Source of the DNA: Alisma plantago-aquatica
Taxonomy: Eukaryota > Streptophyta > Magnoliopsida > Alismatales > Alismataceae
Direction: 5' to 3'
DNA: 64,000 nt
Assembly: GCA_963693085.1 (NCBI GenBank)
Contig: OY856412.1
Location: forward strand, 1,409,961,194 to 1,410,025,193
The notes under the pieces are model-generated. The model made no database searches, had not been told where the DNA came from, and saw only the letters and a list, made by a program, of their open reading frames with translations. Of this stretch, positions 11,211 through 21,714 are shown piece by piece. Positions within the stretch are counted from its first letter, which is position 1. Every line of letters starts with the position of its first letter. Position numbers and translations under genes: made by a program.

Positions 11211-11575
11211 CTGAAAGAGAGTGTTCGCCAATTGAGGATGAGCTTCCAAAAGTTGTCGAGCTAGTGCATTATTTTCTTTAGTTAGACTCTGCATGATCAA
11301 CCTATTATTGTTTTCATTTTTTTGATAAAATTCAAAACTAATAGGTCACTAGAAAATGTGAGGTTAAATAATTACCTTCATATCTGATAATACTTCATTT
11401 AACCGAGTTCTTGACATTTTGGCTAAATAATGGGACAAGGGATCATTTCCAGAGCCTGATCGACTCTAATTACCAGGCAGAATGCCAGTTTGAGCTCCCT
11501 CTAGAGCTCCAGCCATTAAAGATACTGCAGTCTCAGCCAACTGCAAGCCAAGAGGTTGGTTGATACTAGAATTTC
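11211..11575 (-). pseudogene. ESP1/CstF64-like hinge-domain fragment, captured with its intron
   Basis: Two minus-strand exons. Exon A (about 11575-11376) encodes LAETAVSLMAGALEGAQTG..., then DPLSHYLAKMSRTRLNEVLS and DMK, and ends at a donor (AAG/GTAATT). Exon B (11288-11211) starts after GCAG with SLTKENNALARQLLEAHPQL and ANTLFQ, and ends at CAG/GTTTAA. Joined, this matches the hinge of CstF64-type 3'-end factors (SRxQLNEVLxxMK...ARQLLxxxPQLxxALFQAQIMLG), closest in my recall to plant ESP1. One TAG lies in exon A. The retained intron shows that DNA, not cDNA, was captured. No RRM or C-terminus is present. Confidence 0.6.
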
Positions 11576-11899
11576 CATTTATTCATTGTTTAACTGAAGA
11601 GGAAGAAATAAAACTCATCACAAATGAGTGCTTTAGATGATGGAATTATATTAGAAGTGATTGAAGACAAGAAGCCATCTGGAAGACCAAGTTTATACAT
11701 TTTTAGAGGTCATCACAACACTGTGCTCAATACATACATCATAGACTAGGCTCGAGCTTTAGCTTTAGATTTAACCATAATCAAATCATAACAGTGAAGA
11801 AACCAATTTCTAGCCAAGCTAATTCATGAGATAGAAATAAGCCTACAACAATCAGTTTGAAACAACCTCAACGGGCTGAAAGTTCAATGCTAATAGAGA

Positions 11900-12107
11900 T
11901 ACTGATAAGTTTGCAACCTTACAAGCTAGATATCATGTATGGCAAGCAATTTGCAACCTCACATACTGGATAACATGATGTCATCAGTCCATAGCTTGTA
12001 GGAGTCACATCACATCAACCAACAGGATCACCGCTAGAAGCATCAAATCCTAAAGATAAGATAGTCAGGTCAGGGGAAAGCTCAGTGGCAATAGGAAGTA
12101 TGATATG
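11900..12107 (-). pseudogene. Class II histone deacetylase fragment, captured
   Basis: The exon begins right after an acceptor (CTTTTCAG) at 12107 and reads HIILPIATELSPDLTILSLG, FDASSGDPVG, a stop, then CDVTPTSYGLMTS. This is the C-terminal half of the HDAC fold. The usual text is IxxPIAxEFxPDxVxVSAGFDAxxGDPLGGCDVTPxGYxxMT, where the Asp of GFDA is a zinc ligand. It then degrades, with a possible remnant of the EGGYNL loop near 11920. Histone deacetylases remove acetyl groups from chromatin; this piece alone cannot. One nonsense codon breaks it. Confidence 0.75.
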
Positions 12108-12449
12108 CTGAAAAGAAAAGAGATGTCATTATCCCCAACTATAGTACTCTATTCTACAAGCTGATCTAGTGCGAGTTAAAGCTATACAGCCAATGCCATA
12201 CATTCAAATATGCATTTTCATTTACAAGATGTGGCTTATTAAACATTATTGTCCACAATGAACTAAAGTATAACAGAAAACCACTATGAATAGCTATTGA
12301 ATCAACAACAGATGAAGCTCATCAGATCACAACATAGCTAGAACATTAAAGAAAGATCCAAATTAGCATTCATCAACCAGACCCATCTAAACTTACTGAA
12401 TCATTGAAACTGAATGAAGATCATATCATGAGGTTGAGCAACATGCCAA
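12108..12449. other. Non-coding stretch up to the inner CACTA
   Basis: No coding signal recognised. This is probably the intron upstream of the histone deacetylase exon, interrupted at 12450 by the inner CACTA and continuing at 24306. Confidence 0.4.
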
Positions 12450-12462
12450 CACTACTACAGAA
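12450..12462 (+). repeat. Left TIR of inner CACTA
   Basis: CACTACTACAGAA, 13 bp, matching the right end perfectly and preceded by the CAA target duplication. Confidence 0.9.
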
Positions 12463-12935
12463 CACGCCTTTGGCATAGGTTCTTTAACCCCTTTTAGCGA
12501 CGGTTCTCAAGCGACGCCTATGTGGGCACCGCTAAAGGTCAAACTCTTCGGTGTTAGTTTTATAACCGACGCCAAAAGGCTTCGCGCCACCGAAAATGCG
12601 CCAGCAGGGCACCTATAGGCATCAGTTAGGTATAGTAAGCTGACGCCAAAAGGGTTCGCACCACAAAAAGGGCACCATCTATGACACTTTCTGCGTCGGT
12701 TATCCAATAAAAACTGACGCCATATTTCCGGACGCCACAGCCATGCTTCCCTGTAAGGCCGTGTTTAGTACTATAGGCGTCAGGTTTATACTAATAACCG
12801 ATGCCATTTCCCGCCGCAGTCGTGCTTCCTTGCACGGTCGGGTTGTTTGTCACATTAGGCGGCGGTTTTATCCAATAACCAACGTTGTACGCCTTTGATG
12901 ATGGTTTTCTATAAATAACTGATGCCTATGTTTTA
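12463..12935. repeat. Left subterminal repeats of inner CACTA (ACCGACGCC motif)
   Basis: Repeated units resembling TTATAACCGACGCCAAAAGG and their variants (ATAACTGATGCC, AAACTGACGCC) occur about eight to ten times. They mix with a GC-rich, CG-containing background unlike the AT-rich neighbourhood. They are the likely binding sites of the element's TNPA-type protein. Confidence 0.75.
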
Positions 12936-13220
12936 ATTTTTTTTTTCTTATCAGTTTGCAGGCCTGCTGTGGCTGGTCAGCAGGATGAGAACCTACAGTT
13001 CAGTTTTCTGAACTGCAGGTTTACGACATCCATTGATATCAGCCAACAAACAGGCCACAAACCTACAAAATCAACAAATATACTTTTCACACAAGTAGAT
13101 ACATTGATACATTCAGACATCAATTCAATTCTCACATTCACACATGTAGAAACATTCAAATACATGTATGAACATTCAGACATGTACAAACATTCAGAAA
13201 TATTCATTTACAAAATATCA

Positions 13221-13376
13221 TTAAACATCACTATCAGCATCCCAATTATATTTTACAGTCCCCACTGCTTGAATGGCTCTTGCCCATTCTTCTCTTACTT
13301 CATTTAATACTTCCATCGTGTATGGAGAATGTACATCTTTTAAGTATTTACCTATAGTGTGGTCATTTTTAAACAC
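13221..13376 (-). pseudogene. Last exon of the inner CACTA second gene (family not certain)
   Basis: Starts after a clean acceptor (TTTGCAG) at 13377 and reads FKNDHTIGKYLKDVHSPYTM, then EVLNEVREEWARAIQAVG and DADSDV, ending at TAA 13221-13223. The 52-codon frame has no break. It lies at the 3' end of the leftward gene whose Transposase_24-like exons are at 18300-18575, so I read it as that gene's terminal exon. I do not recognise a named domain in this piece. The solo LTR at 14259-18156 now separates it from the upstream exons. Confidence 0.5.
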
Positions 13377-13556
13377 CTGCAAAGAGAATGATGTATATAT
13401 ATATAAGTAATAATATAAAAATAAGATTGATATATTTCATACTAACTAATGAGACTATATATAATACCTCATGTACGGTATCGATGTCCAATGCGGCATA
13501 ACAAGTGCAACACGCACAAGTGCATACAACCAATGCGGTATCGATGTCAAATGCGA

Positions 13557-14184
13557 CATACAATACATAAAGTGCAGCACACACAAGTGCTTCCGATTCA
13601 TATAACAACATGACAGACTAACACATATATAGTGCATAACAATAGAAACGCCGAATTTACATACAAAACTAGCTTAGTACATATACAGTGGGACTAAGGT
13701 GATGAGTTAACAGGAGGACAAATAGATTTCACCACAAGTTAACATTGAAGAAGGTCTACTAACCTACACTGAGCTAAATAAGTTTATCAATACTAGCCTA
13801 AGGCACAAGTACTGTTCGTCGGGACAATGACGGTCATGGAAGCTTAGTGGCCACTGTCCAGTTGAACGTGTAGTGGCCACTAAGCTGGTGGCCACTAAGC
13901 TTCCACAACCGTCATTGTCCCGACTAATGGTACTTGTTCCTTAGGCTAGTACCGATAAACTTGTTTAGCTCAGTGTAGGTTAGTAGACCTTCTTCAATGT
14001 TAACTCGTGGTGAAATCTGTTTGTCCTCCTGTTAACTCATCACCTTAGTCCCACTATATATGTACTAAGCTAGTGTTGTATGTAAATTCGGCGCTGCTAT
14101 TGTTATGCACTATATATGTGTTAGTCTGTCATGTTGTTATATGAATCTAAAACACTTGTGCATGTTGCACTTTATGTATTGTAT
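13557..14184. repeat. Large inverted repeat (hairpin), arms about 300 bp, in inner CACTA
   Basis: The left arm (13557-13854) and right arm (13888-14184) are reverse complements with scattered mismatches. They close on an innermost GGAAGCTTAGTGGCCAC / GTGGCCACTAAGCTTCC pair and a loop of about 33 bp. The outer limit is the ATACAATACATAAAG / CTTTATGTATTGTAT pair. A related 60-bp direct duplication (CGGTATCGATGTC...) sits just left of it at 13479-13556. It falls in what should be an intron of the leftward second gene, so a transcript would contain a near-perfect 0.3-kb duplex. I see no TIR/TSD typical of a MITE. Confidence 0.85.
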
Positions 14185-14852
14185 CTGTATCTTGCTTCTC
14201 TTCATTGTGGCTTCTTTTGCTGTTTCATGGCTTGTTGCCTATATATCTATATAACCTTTGTTACAACCCCAAATTTTGGGTTCGTTTGGTGAGAAATGTA
14301 ATTTCTCATATTAAAGATATTTGGACAAATAATGATATAATTTGTTGTGAATAAATGGATTTCGTTTACAATAGCATTAATGATTGTGTTGTGGGCTTTA
14401 TCGGCTATTGGGCCCAATAAGGGAAAAGACATAAGAAATTTGACTATTATCGGGTAAATAAGAAAATAGAGAAAAGGAAAAGTATGGAAACCTATAAAAG
14501 GGAAATCCAAAGAGGGATTTCGTGCCTCTTGGGTTCCTTGGGTTCCAAGGAGTCTAAAGTTGCATAGAGAATGCAATAAGAAAAGAAAAGATCAATTAAG
14601 TATTTCTTTATTAAGAAAGAAATAGAAAATATTGATGAAATGTGGAAAATAAGTAAAAAGAGGTATAATTAAGTGATCCTTGGTGGAATTTCGTATCCCA
14701 AGGATTACTTATGATAAAAGGAATACCAATGAGGAAAATAAAAGGGAAATAAAGAGAAATCCTCAAAAAGAACTATTTTAATAAGAAATAAACAAGATAA
14801 TGAGAAATAATGAAGAATAATGCATTTAGATGCATCTAGAAGGATAATGAGT

Positions 14853-15445
14853 GTGTCCTTATTCTTTGTATGTCAGATGCTTCGGTTCACGCAAACTGTG
14901 CTACCATTGCAGTAGCTACTATGGACAATGATGGTAGGTGGCTAGGGGGATGTGCGCGGAGAATCAACGTTCAGTCTGTCCTTGAAGCAGAAACAAGAGC
15001 TCTACACCTTGCTGCTGAAGTTTGCAAGATGAACCAAAGGTCTAAATTCACACTAATCTCAGATAGCGCCATAGCAGTCAAGGCAGTGAAGGATAAAGGA
15101 AGACATACACCAGCAATTCGAGCCTGGATCTCGGACATACACAGGATCCTAGCAGGCACTGAAGAAAATGAAGTCCTGAAGGTCAGCAGAGCAACCATTC
15201 ATCTGGTGGATGGACTAGCCAGACATCACCACAAAAACTACAAGGATGATCGAGTATACCTTGATCCTCCCCTCGACCCTGTGGGTCAATCCCTCCTTCC
15301 CTTCCCCTGTAATGGTAGAAACCCTACCAATTTCATTTTCCCAGCAGGAACTAAATGTAGCCAATGGATTTTCCCAGCCATGCGGGAGCTGAATGAATAA
15401 AACTCACCTCTGATGAGGTTACAAAAAAAAAAAAAAAAAAAAAAA
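14853..15445 (+). mobile_element. 5'-truncated LINE with intact tail, 15-bp TSD
   Basis: Flanked by AGAAGGATAATGAGT at 14838-14852 and 15446-15460, identical in all 15 bases, with a run of more than 20 A just before the right copy. It is a classic target-primed insertion, truncated so that only the RNase H end of ORF2 remains. Perfect duplication, a long uninterrupted poly(A) and an open frame indicate a recent event, younger than the solo LTR that contains it. Confidence 0.93.
14870..15400 (+). CDS. LINE-encoded RNase H-like (RVT_3) domain, 3' fragment of ORF2
   Basis: 176 codons without a stop. The fragment carries the RNase H core: an Asp in SDASVH near the start, Glu in VLEAETRALHLA (residues 39-50), Asp in LISDSAIAVKAV (62-73), and a late VDGLARHH (about 113-120) where family members have the last acidic residue and His. 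Plant L1 elements of one lineage carry such an archaeal-type RNase H after the RT and zf-RVT; it degrades RNA in the RNA-DNA hybrid. The ATG is simply the first Met in the truncated copy, not a native start. It is a fragment even though it is open. Confidence 0.7.
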   Translation: MSDASVHANCATIAVATMDNDGRWLGGCARRINVQSVLEAETRALHLAAEVCKMNQRSKFTLISDSAIAVKAVKDKGRHTPAIRAWISDIHRILAGTEENEVLKVSRATIHLVDGLARHHHKNYKDDRVYLDPPLDPVGQSLLPFPCNGRNPTNFIFPAGTKCSQWIFPAMRELNE

Positions 15446-15846
15446 AGAAGGATAATGAGTATCCGATGAAAGGATTTCATAATATTAGAGTTTCTTGGGG
15501 TCCAAGGAACCCCAATAAAGAGGAAAGAAAGAGAAAATACCAAAATAGAAAAATAAGAAGATAATGTGAGTATACCATTAATGTATTACAGGGTATTGCT
15601 AAAAAGAAACAAATTGCTATTAAAGGAAAATAGGATTTCGTTCCTATGGATTTAAAGTCGAGCACAAGAAGATTAAAACATATAATTTTCAGATTTCCCT
15701 TTAAATGAATAGTTTCCTTAATAACCAAGGGATACTAATAAAGAAGGAATAGATTTAAGAAGAGAGTTGCACCTAAATAAGGAAAGTAGTCTAAGGGGAC
15801 TTGTTTTCCCTGTGGTTAAGTATAACGGGACGTTTCCATCCTTCCC

Positions 15847-15853
15847 TATATAA
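15847..15853 (+). promoter_or_regulatory. TATA box of solo LTR D
   Basis: CCCTATATAAGGG context, followed about 30 bp later by the likely start region. It defines LTR polarity as plus. Confidence 0.55.
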
Positions 15854-18299
15854 GGGTTGGATCCAGGGCCTCGAGCCTAGGAGATCTCGTGTATCTTTCT
15901 CTTCATTTCTTCTTATCTCCGCATAAACCCTAGTGATTGGGGTAGTGCGACCCTAGGGCAACAAAGAGTCCTGACTTGTAGTTTGAAGGGAGAACGATGC
16001 TCCCACGATGTTGCAGAAGAGCGCAACCATCAACCCGGTGCCCTAGCTCGTGCGCAACACCAGCAGGAGGGCCATAGGACGTCTGCAAGTTGCAAAGATA
16101 GAGAACCTCGAACCAGCCGCCATGGCCATGGCTCAGCAGCAACCTTGCCTGCGTGGGGGCACGGCAGAGCCAGGGGAACCTCCCTGGTGGCTGTCGGAGT
16201 CCGGGGAAGGCGGCACGGCCGCATCGGAGCACTGCTGCAGCGGCAACAGGTCATTGTCGCAGGTAGAAGAAGAAGAGGAAGGTTGTATGGTTTTGCCCCT
16301 CCAAGCATTGCAAAGCCAAGGAGCCGCGTGGGGGTATAAGTGGAATTCCGTTATGTTTGCAAGCCACCAAGCAACAATGCATGGAAACAGCCACGTGGCG
16401 CTCCTGGATTGGCCCAAAATAGGTAATTTTGCTAAAATCATATCTATTTATTCGAAGCTCAGATTCACACGCATAAAATATGAAAATTGATCAAGAGAAT
16501 GCGTAGAACGCAATAAAAATGTAATTGACGCCTGATTCCTTGTGCAATTCGAAAAGTAATGGAGGTTATTAGCTTTATATGTAATAATGTTTAAAGAACC
16601 CTATTTGGATATGATTAAAGTGATAAGTAGGGTTTAATAGGTGATTAAAGTGGATATTATCATGTTAATGATAAAAGGGAACATTTGGAAGAAAAAGGAT
16701 GAACTTTGCATATAATTAGTTAATTTGGAGTTTCATATGCATGAATATACTTTAATGGGCCTTGAAACCCTAATGTTGATTAATTCGACTATTAATGGCT
16801 TTAATTGATTAATTTCACGATTCAAGTTGGAATATGCTATTTCAAGCATTAAAGTTCCTAATTTGTGGATAAATACCCTAAATGTGGTAATTAGGGTTTT
16901 CTCATGAATAGAAGGTGGAATTAATGGCAAATTGAGTTCTTATGTGTTTTGGATCATAATGAACTATGAATTGATGATAAATGCGTATAATGACTTTGTC
17001 ATGGGTTAAAAAGGATAAAAATGGTAGCTTTAAGAAAAAGAGGCTTAATGGGCTTATTTAATGGTTAATTATGCCTTAGATCTGAAACTGAAGATTAGAT
17101 GTTGAGATAATTAGGGTTTGTAGGGTTTAAGATGAAGGGAAACCCTAATTACAATGGAAACCCTAAAAGTGGACTAGAAATCCTAGGAAGCGAGCTAGAT
17201 TTAATAGATCTTAATGACATGAGTAATAAAAGGAAATTGTATAATTATTTCAGGATCTTGTTGAAAATGCTTGCTTTCTTGGATTCTTATTTGCATTGAT
17301 ATTTCTATTCAAATTGTCAGATTGAATATGTGGTTAATTATGGATAACCGCCTTAGTTTCCCGAGGATTTTCCGGATGGTTAATCACATTGAATACAAAT
17401 TATCAGTTTGGATGTTCATACTTGCAAACTATAAAGTCACTATGATTATCACATTAATAATATAAGTATGGATTCTCACACCCACGTGCCACCCTGATGG
17501 ATGATGCCAAAGGTCAGGCCTAGATGGCTAGACCAATGGACACCTTGAGAGGTAACCCCAGGCACCAAGCTCGGCATTGAGAAGGTGGCCTATGATATTG
17601 CATGACTAGTGGGCACCATGGGTGGTGACCCCTAGGCACCAAGCTCGGGATTGAGAAGGTGGCCATAAGTCATTGGCAAGGGAAACCCTAAGGTGGGTAT
17701 GCCAGGGTTAGGGCAAAAGCGGTGGAGAATGTCATACTGAAAAGTGTAAATTGGCTTGTTAAATTAATTTGATTGTGATTATTAAATTGTTATCCATATT
17801 AGCAAGATTTTGGTTGTTCCCACATACCAGTATATTTCGATATACTGACCGACGTTTTGTTTGTCGGCGTTTTAGGAACAACAATTGAAAGAACAAATAG
17901 TAAAGTGACACATTGTGGAAATAAGAAATAACGTGCAAGGAGGATTAGATAGAATAATTCAAGCTCCGGATAGATAGATTTCCAAAGTTTTCAAAGGTAA
18001 GTAAAGTTTTAATTTTATACCAAATTCCAGTTAGTTAGTAGAATTTCATAATTATTATTGATTATTTGTCAAACCTTTGATCATGTTAATTGAATAACGA
18101 TTCTGACCTTCGGGTCTCCCTTAATTGGGGGATTACCGGGAGGAGGGGTCGTTACAACCTTAGTGTGGGATGCTTGCTCGTTGAGCATCGCTGATAGCTT
18201 AGTTAGTTATCCCATTGATTTGGTTAGTAACAATAAAGGTTAATCTTGAATAGGTGAATACATAAAAATGTATATTAATTAAATTGGGAGTGGCGCTTA

Positions 18300-18575
18300 A
18301 TACCTTGAATTCATCTATTTTTCTTTGGGTAACAAACTGCTCCCAGTCTTTGGGGTCCAAGTAGTTCCATTGCTGTGTGGCTTCCTTCTTCCTATATTTA
18401 TTTTTCAAAGAGAATACAAACAAAAATTATTAGTGTAGAGTTAGTGAAATACTGATCAATGTCTAGAATTGGAAACAATCAAGAACCTATTCTTAGCATC
18501 GCGTATGTAATCTCGGGTGAAATTGGTCCTATAGTTCCTTAGGACCCTCCCACAACATTTAGCATTTGTATTAAC
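18300..18575 (-). pseudogene. Transposase_24-type (TNPA-like) gene of inner CACTA, 5' exons
   Basis: Minus-strand exons. The first (about 18575-18480) reads AKCCGRVLRNYRTNFTRDYI then RDAKNRF. The next (18400-18303) reads EATQQWNYLDPKDWEQFVTQ then RKIDEFK, and ends at a donor (AAG/GTATTA). These match the Ptta/En/Spm family, in which W...W..FV and RNYR..F.R pieces precede a conserved HxTGxxSF block. The protein would bind the subterminal repeats. The downstream exons are cut off by the solo LTR at 18156; a terminal exon survives at 13221-13376. It is not functional. Confidence 0.65.
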
Positions 18576-20883
18576 TAGATGATAATGAAACATCAAATCA
18601 GAAAATGATATTGATATTAAAAAAGCAAACATTTAGCTTTAATAAAAAAATATAAACATGCATGCCTCTGAAATTGTGATCTTTTATCAATTAACAATCC
18701 TTCATTGTGATCTCCGCGCACATATAAGTCATCACTAGCTTCAATATTTTGTGGAGTTGGCAACCCAACTGAGAATGGACTAGATTCATCATACTTATCA
18801 TAGTGCTCTTCTTCATCTATAGGATCTTCAATGAACTGTCTTTTACCATGAAGAACAACCGACCATTTATCATTTGCAGGATCATCGATATAGAATATTT
18901 GTTTCGCCTGTGATGGCAATATGAATGGTTCACCCTTCTCGCCAATCTTTTCAAATTTCACTAAAGTGAAACCCAATTCATCCACTATAAATCCTTTGGT
19001 GTTATCAACCCAATTACATTTAAAGAGCGGAATTCTAAAATCTATGTAGTCAAACTCCCATATGTCTTCAATGACACCGTAATATGAAATTTTAGCTTCA
19101 CTTGGACTCTTATCTTTTGCACTTGCAAAATACATAGTCGACGCTTGAAGAGTGACCCCACTATTTTGGACGACACTCTTATCATCTTGGCACTTTGTGT
19201 AATATGTGAACCCATTAATGTCAAACCCTTCATAAGACATAACATTCGGTTTTGGTTTAAAGGAGAGGCATTTAATAGTTTCCGTAATATCATTTGGTGT
19301 TTGAGATAGTTGATGTAAGACTTTATCTTCAAAACACTTAGTAAAAGTCTTGTTATGCTCTCTAGCAAACCACATTGAACTTGCTCGAGGATGTTGTCTC
19401 TTAATGAAATTGGTATGTTCCTCGATATAAACACTCACTTCATCCATGTTGTGTAAAATATACAAGTGACCTTATTCCAACTGCTCATGGCTGATTACAT
19501 TCACCCGTTATCCCAAAATTCCTTTCCCCTCCTCAATATTCTTGTCATTAATAGGAGTGTTATTACTACTCAGAAAGTCATTGCAAATATCCATAACCTC
19601 TCTCGCCACATAACCTTCAATAATACTCCCTTCAGGCTAATAACGGTTTCGAACGTCACCTTTAAAAATGCTCATGTATCGTTCAAAGGGATACATCCAA
19701 TGCAAGAAAATTGGTCCCAACATTTTCACTTTCCTAGTCAAGTGGACAACAAGATGTACCATGATATCAAAGAACAAAGGAGGGAAATACATCTCAAGCT
19801 GACATAGGGTAAATACCACTTCTCTTTGCAAATTATCGAGAGTATCAGGGTCAATAACTTTGCTGCATAGACTATTGAAAAAGAAACAAAGTCTTGTGAT
19901 TGCAAACCTTACATGCTTCAGCAATATAGATCGAATTGCCACAAGAAATATTTGTTGCATTAGAGTGTGACAATCATGAGATTTAAGACCATTCAACTTC
20001 AGATCTTTCATTGATACCAATCTATGGATGTTGGATGAGTAACCATTTGCCACCTTAACATTTACCAAGCATTCACAAAAAGCTTTCTTCTCCTTTCTAG
20101 ACAACGTGTAACAAGTGGGAGGTAAGTATGTTCTTTTATTACCCATTTCACGTAATTCTGTTACTTCTGACCTTATTCCCATTTCACGTAGGTCCAGTCT
20201 GGATTTTTTCCCATCTTTAGTCTTACCTGGTATATTTAACAGAGTACCAATGACGCTATCAGAGACATTTTTCTCAATGTGAATTACATCGATACAATGC
20301 CTGACTGTCAAAGAACTCCAATAAGGAAGATCCCAAAATATTGACTTCTTCTTGAATGAAGAATTGTCACTCTGTGTGGCCATACTACATTGTGATTTCT
20401 TACCAAATTCATTGACAATGTCTTTTACTCTTTCATAAACAACATCCCCTGGTATAGGTTTAGGTGCACTCCGTTCATCATTCCATCCATTGAATGCTTT
20501 GCGCTTCCTACGATACAGATGGAATTTTGAAAGAAACATTCGATGACAAAGATATACAGTCTTGCCGTCATGTTTTAGTCTTATTGAATCAATGTTTTAT
20601 TCACATATAGGACATGCTTTAGCTCCTTTGAAACTATATCCATACAAATTCCTGTATGCTGGAAAGTCATTAATAGTGCAAAAAAACATAGCGTGCAAAA
20701 GAAATGTCTCTCTTCCTGAAGCATCATAGGTCATCACACTTTCAGCCCAAAGTTTCTTTAAGTCATCAATCAGAGGTTTAAAATAAACATCGATATCATT
20801 TCCGGGTTGTTTAGGGCCCAATATCAACAATGACAGCATAACATACTTATTTTTCATACACAACCACGGAGGAAGATTGTATA

Positions 20884-21172
20884 TATAACATCCCAGGATT
20901 TGAGGCCTTGGATAAATTGATCTTAAAAGGAATGATTGGACTACCCATATCACCAAGGTGCACCTCCTTTTCTGGGAGCCCATCACTAAAGAACTCCAGT
21001 TAAGCGTGCTCAGCTTGGAGTAGTACTAGGATGGGTGACCAGTCGGGAACTTGATCCCGGCTTGCACGTGCATGAGGACAAAGCACGCAGTTAAGGCTAG
21101 TGGTAGTCTATGGGGCCAGTCGTCATTCCTGAAACTCTACTAGAGCCTTAGGCAGTGGGCCCAATCGTTACA
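20884..21172 (+). repeat. Cassandra 5' LTR
   Basis: Starts TATAACATCCCAGG where TG would be expected, suggesting a TG to TA change present in both LTRs. Ends GCCCAATCGTTACA. Confidence 0.9.
20947..21075 (+). promoter_or_regulatory. 5S rRNA-derived domain with Pol III internal promoter, 5' LTR
   Basis: Contains the plant 5S A box AGTTAAGCGTGC (20998-21009), then the intermediate element and C box in GTAGTACTAGGATGGGTGAC. This is the known hallmark of Cassandra. It is not a genuine 5S gene: the flanks and the first third have diverged. The 3' LTR has the same domain at about 21488-21615, with AGTTAAGCATGC in its A box. Confidence 0.9.
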
Positions 21173-21174
21173 AA

Positions 21175-21187
21175 TGGTATCAGAGCC
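21175..21187 (+). promoter_or_regulatory. Cassandra primer binding site (tRNA-iMet)
   Basis: TGGTATCAGAGCC, complementary to the 3' end of plant initiator tRNA-Met, two bases after the LTR end. Confidence 0.9.
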
Positions 21188-21424
21188 AATTCCCCTCCTG
21201 TAGGTGGGGCCTACATGGGCATGGCATGCCAGTCTTGAGCCGTGCGGTCCAGGCATGTAGGAAAGGGTTGTCCATGATTGACGTAGCCACCCTTGCACTG
21301 GTATTCCGTGATCGGGAGATGGGTTTCCATGGGTCATTGTGGGTCTGCACTGAAATGGGGAAGAGATTATGAGGCCTTATAGTTGAGCCTTGACGAGGAC
21401 GTCAAGAGTCTAAGTGGGGGAAAT

Positions 21425-21714
21425 TATAACATACCAGGATTTGAGGCCTTGGATAAATTGATCTTAAAAGGAATGATTGGACTACCCATATCACCAAGGT
21501 GCACCTCCTTTTCCGGGAGCTCATCACTAAAGAACTCCATAGTTAAGCATGCTCAGCTTGGAGTAGTACTAGGATGGGTGACCAGTCGGGAAGTTGACCC
21601 TGACTTGCACGTGCATGAGGACAAAGCACACAGTTAAGGCTAGTGGTGGTTTGTGGGCCATTCATCATTCCTGAAACTCTACTAGAGCGTTGGGCAGTGG
21701 GCCCAAGCGTTACA
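21425..21714 (+). repeat. Cassandra 3' LTR
   Basis: Near-identical to the 5' LTR, with small differences including a 2-base gain before the 5S A box and several substitutions. Ends GCCCAAGCGTTACA. Confidence 0.9.

Larger units (their letters stand above)
14259..18156 (+). mobile_element. Solo LTR (family D) in inner CACTA, TSD ACCTT
   Basis: Starts TGTTACAACCCC and ends GGTCGTTACA, with ACCTT repeated at 14254-14258 and 18157-18161. There is no gag or pol and no second copy of the LTR start, so it is a solo LTR, about 3.3 kb after removing the LINE at 14853-15445. A TATA box at 15847-15853 gives plus-strand promoter polarity. A CG-rich zone with multiple overlapping open frames follows at 15930-16340. 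Its 3' end (TTCGGGTCTCCCTTAATTGG...) resembles LTRs of plant chromoviruses, but the family is not proved here. Confidence 0.85.
20884..21714 (+). mobile_element. Cassandra TRIM retrotransposon inserted in the TNP2 gene
   Basis: Two 289/290-bp LTRs (20884-21172 and 21425-21714) start TATAACAT and end CGTTACA, and both contain 5S rRNA sequence. Between them lie an iMet primer site (21175-21187) and a purine tract (AGTGGGGGAAAT, 21413-21424), with no coding. It sits between GTATA (20879-20883) and GTACA (21715-21719), a 5-bp duplication with one mismatch. The TNP2 frame reads across when it is removed. The element is opposite in orientation to the transposase. Such TRIMs need enzymes from other retrotransposons to move. 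Confidence 0.93.

Noticed and set aside
15930..16490. Several overlapping ORFs on both strands in a GC-rich patch
   Set aside because: They lie inside the solo LTR around its R/U5 region. The frames are open because of CG richness, and no domain is seen.
20947..21075. A genuine 5S rRNA gene
   Set aside because: Only the internal promoter region is well conserved. It is embedded in paired LTRs with a primer site, so it is Cassandra.
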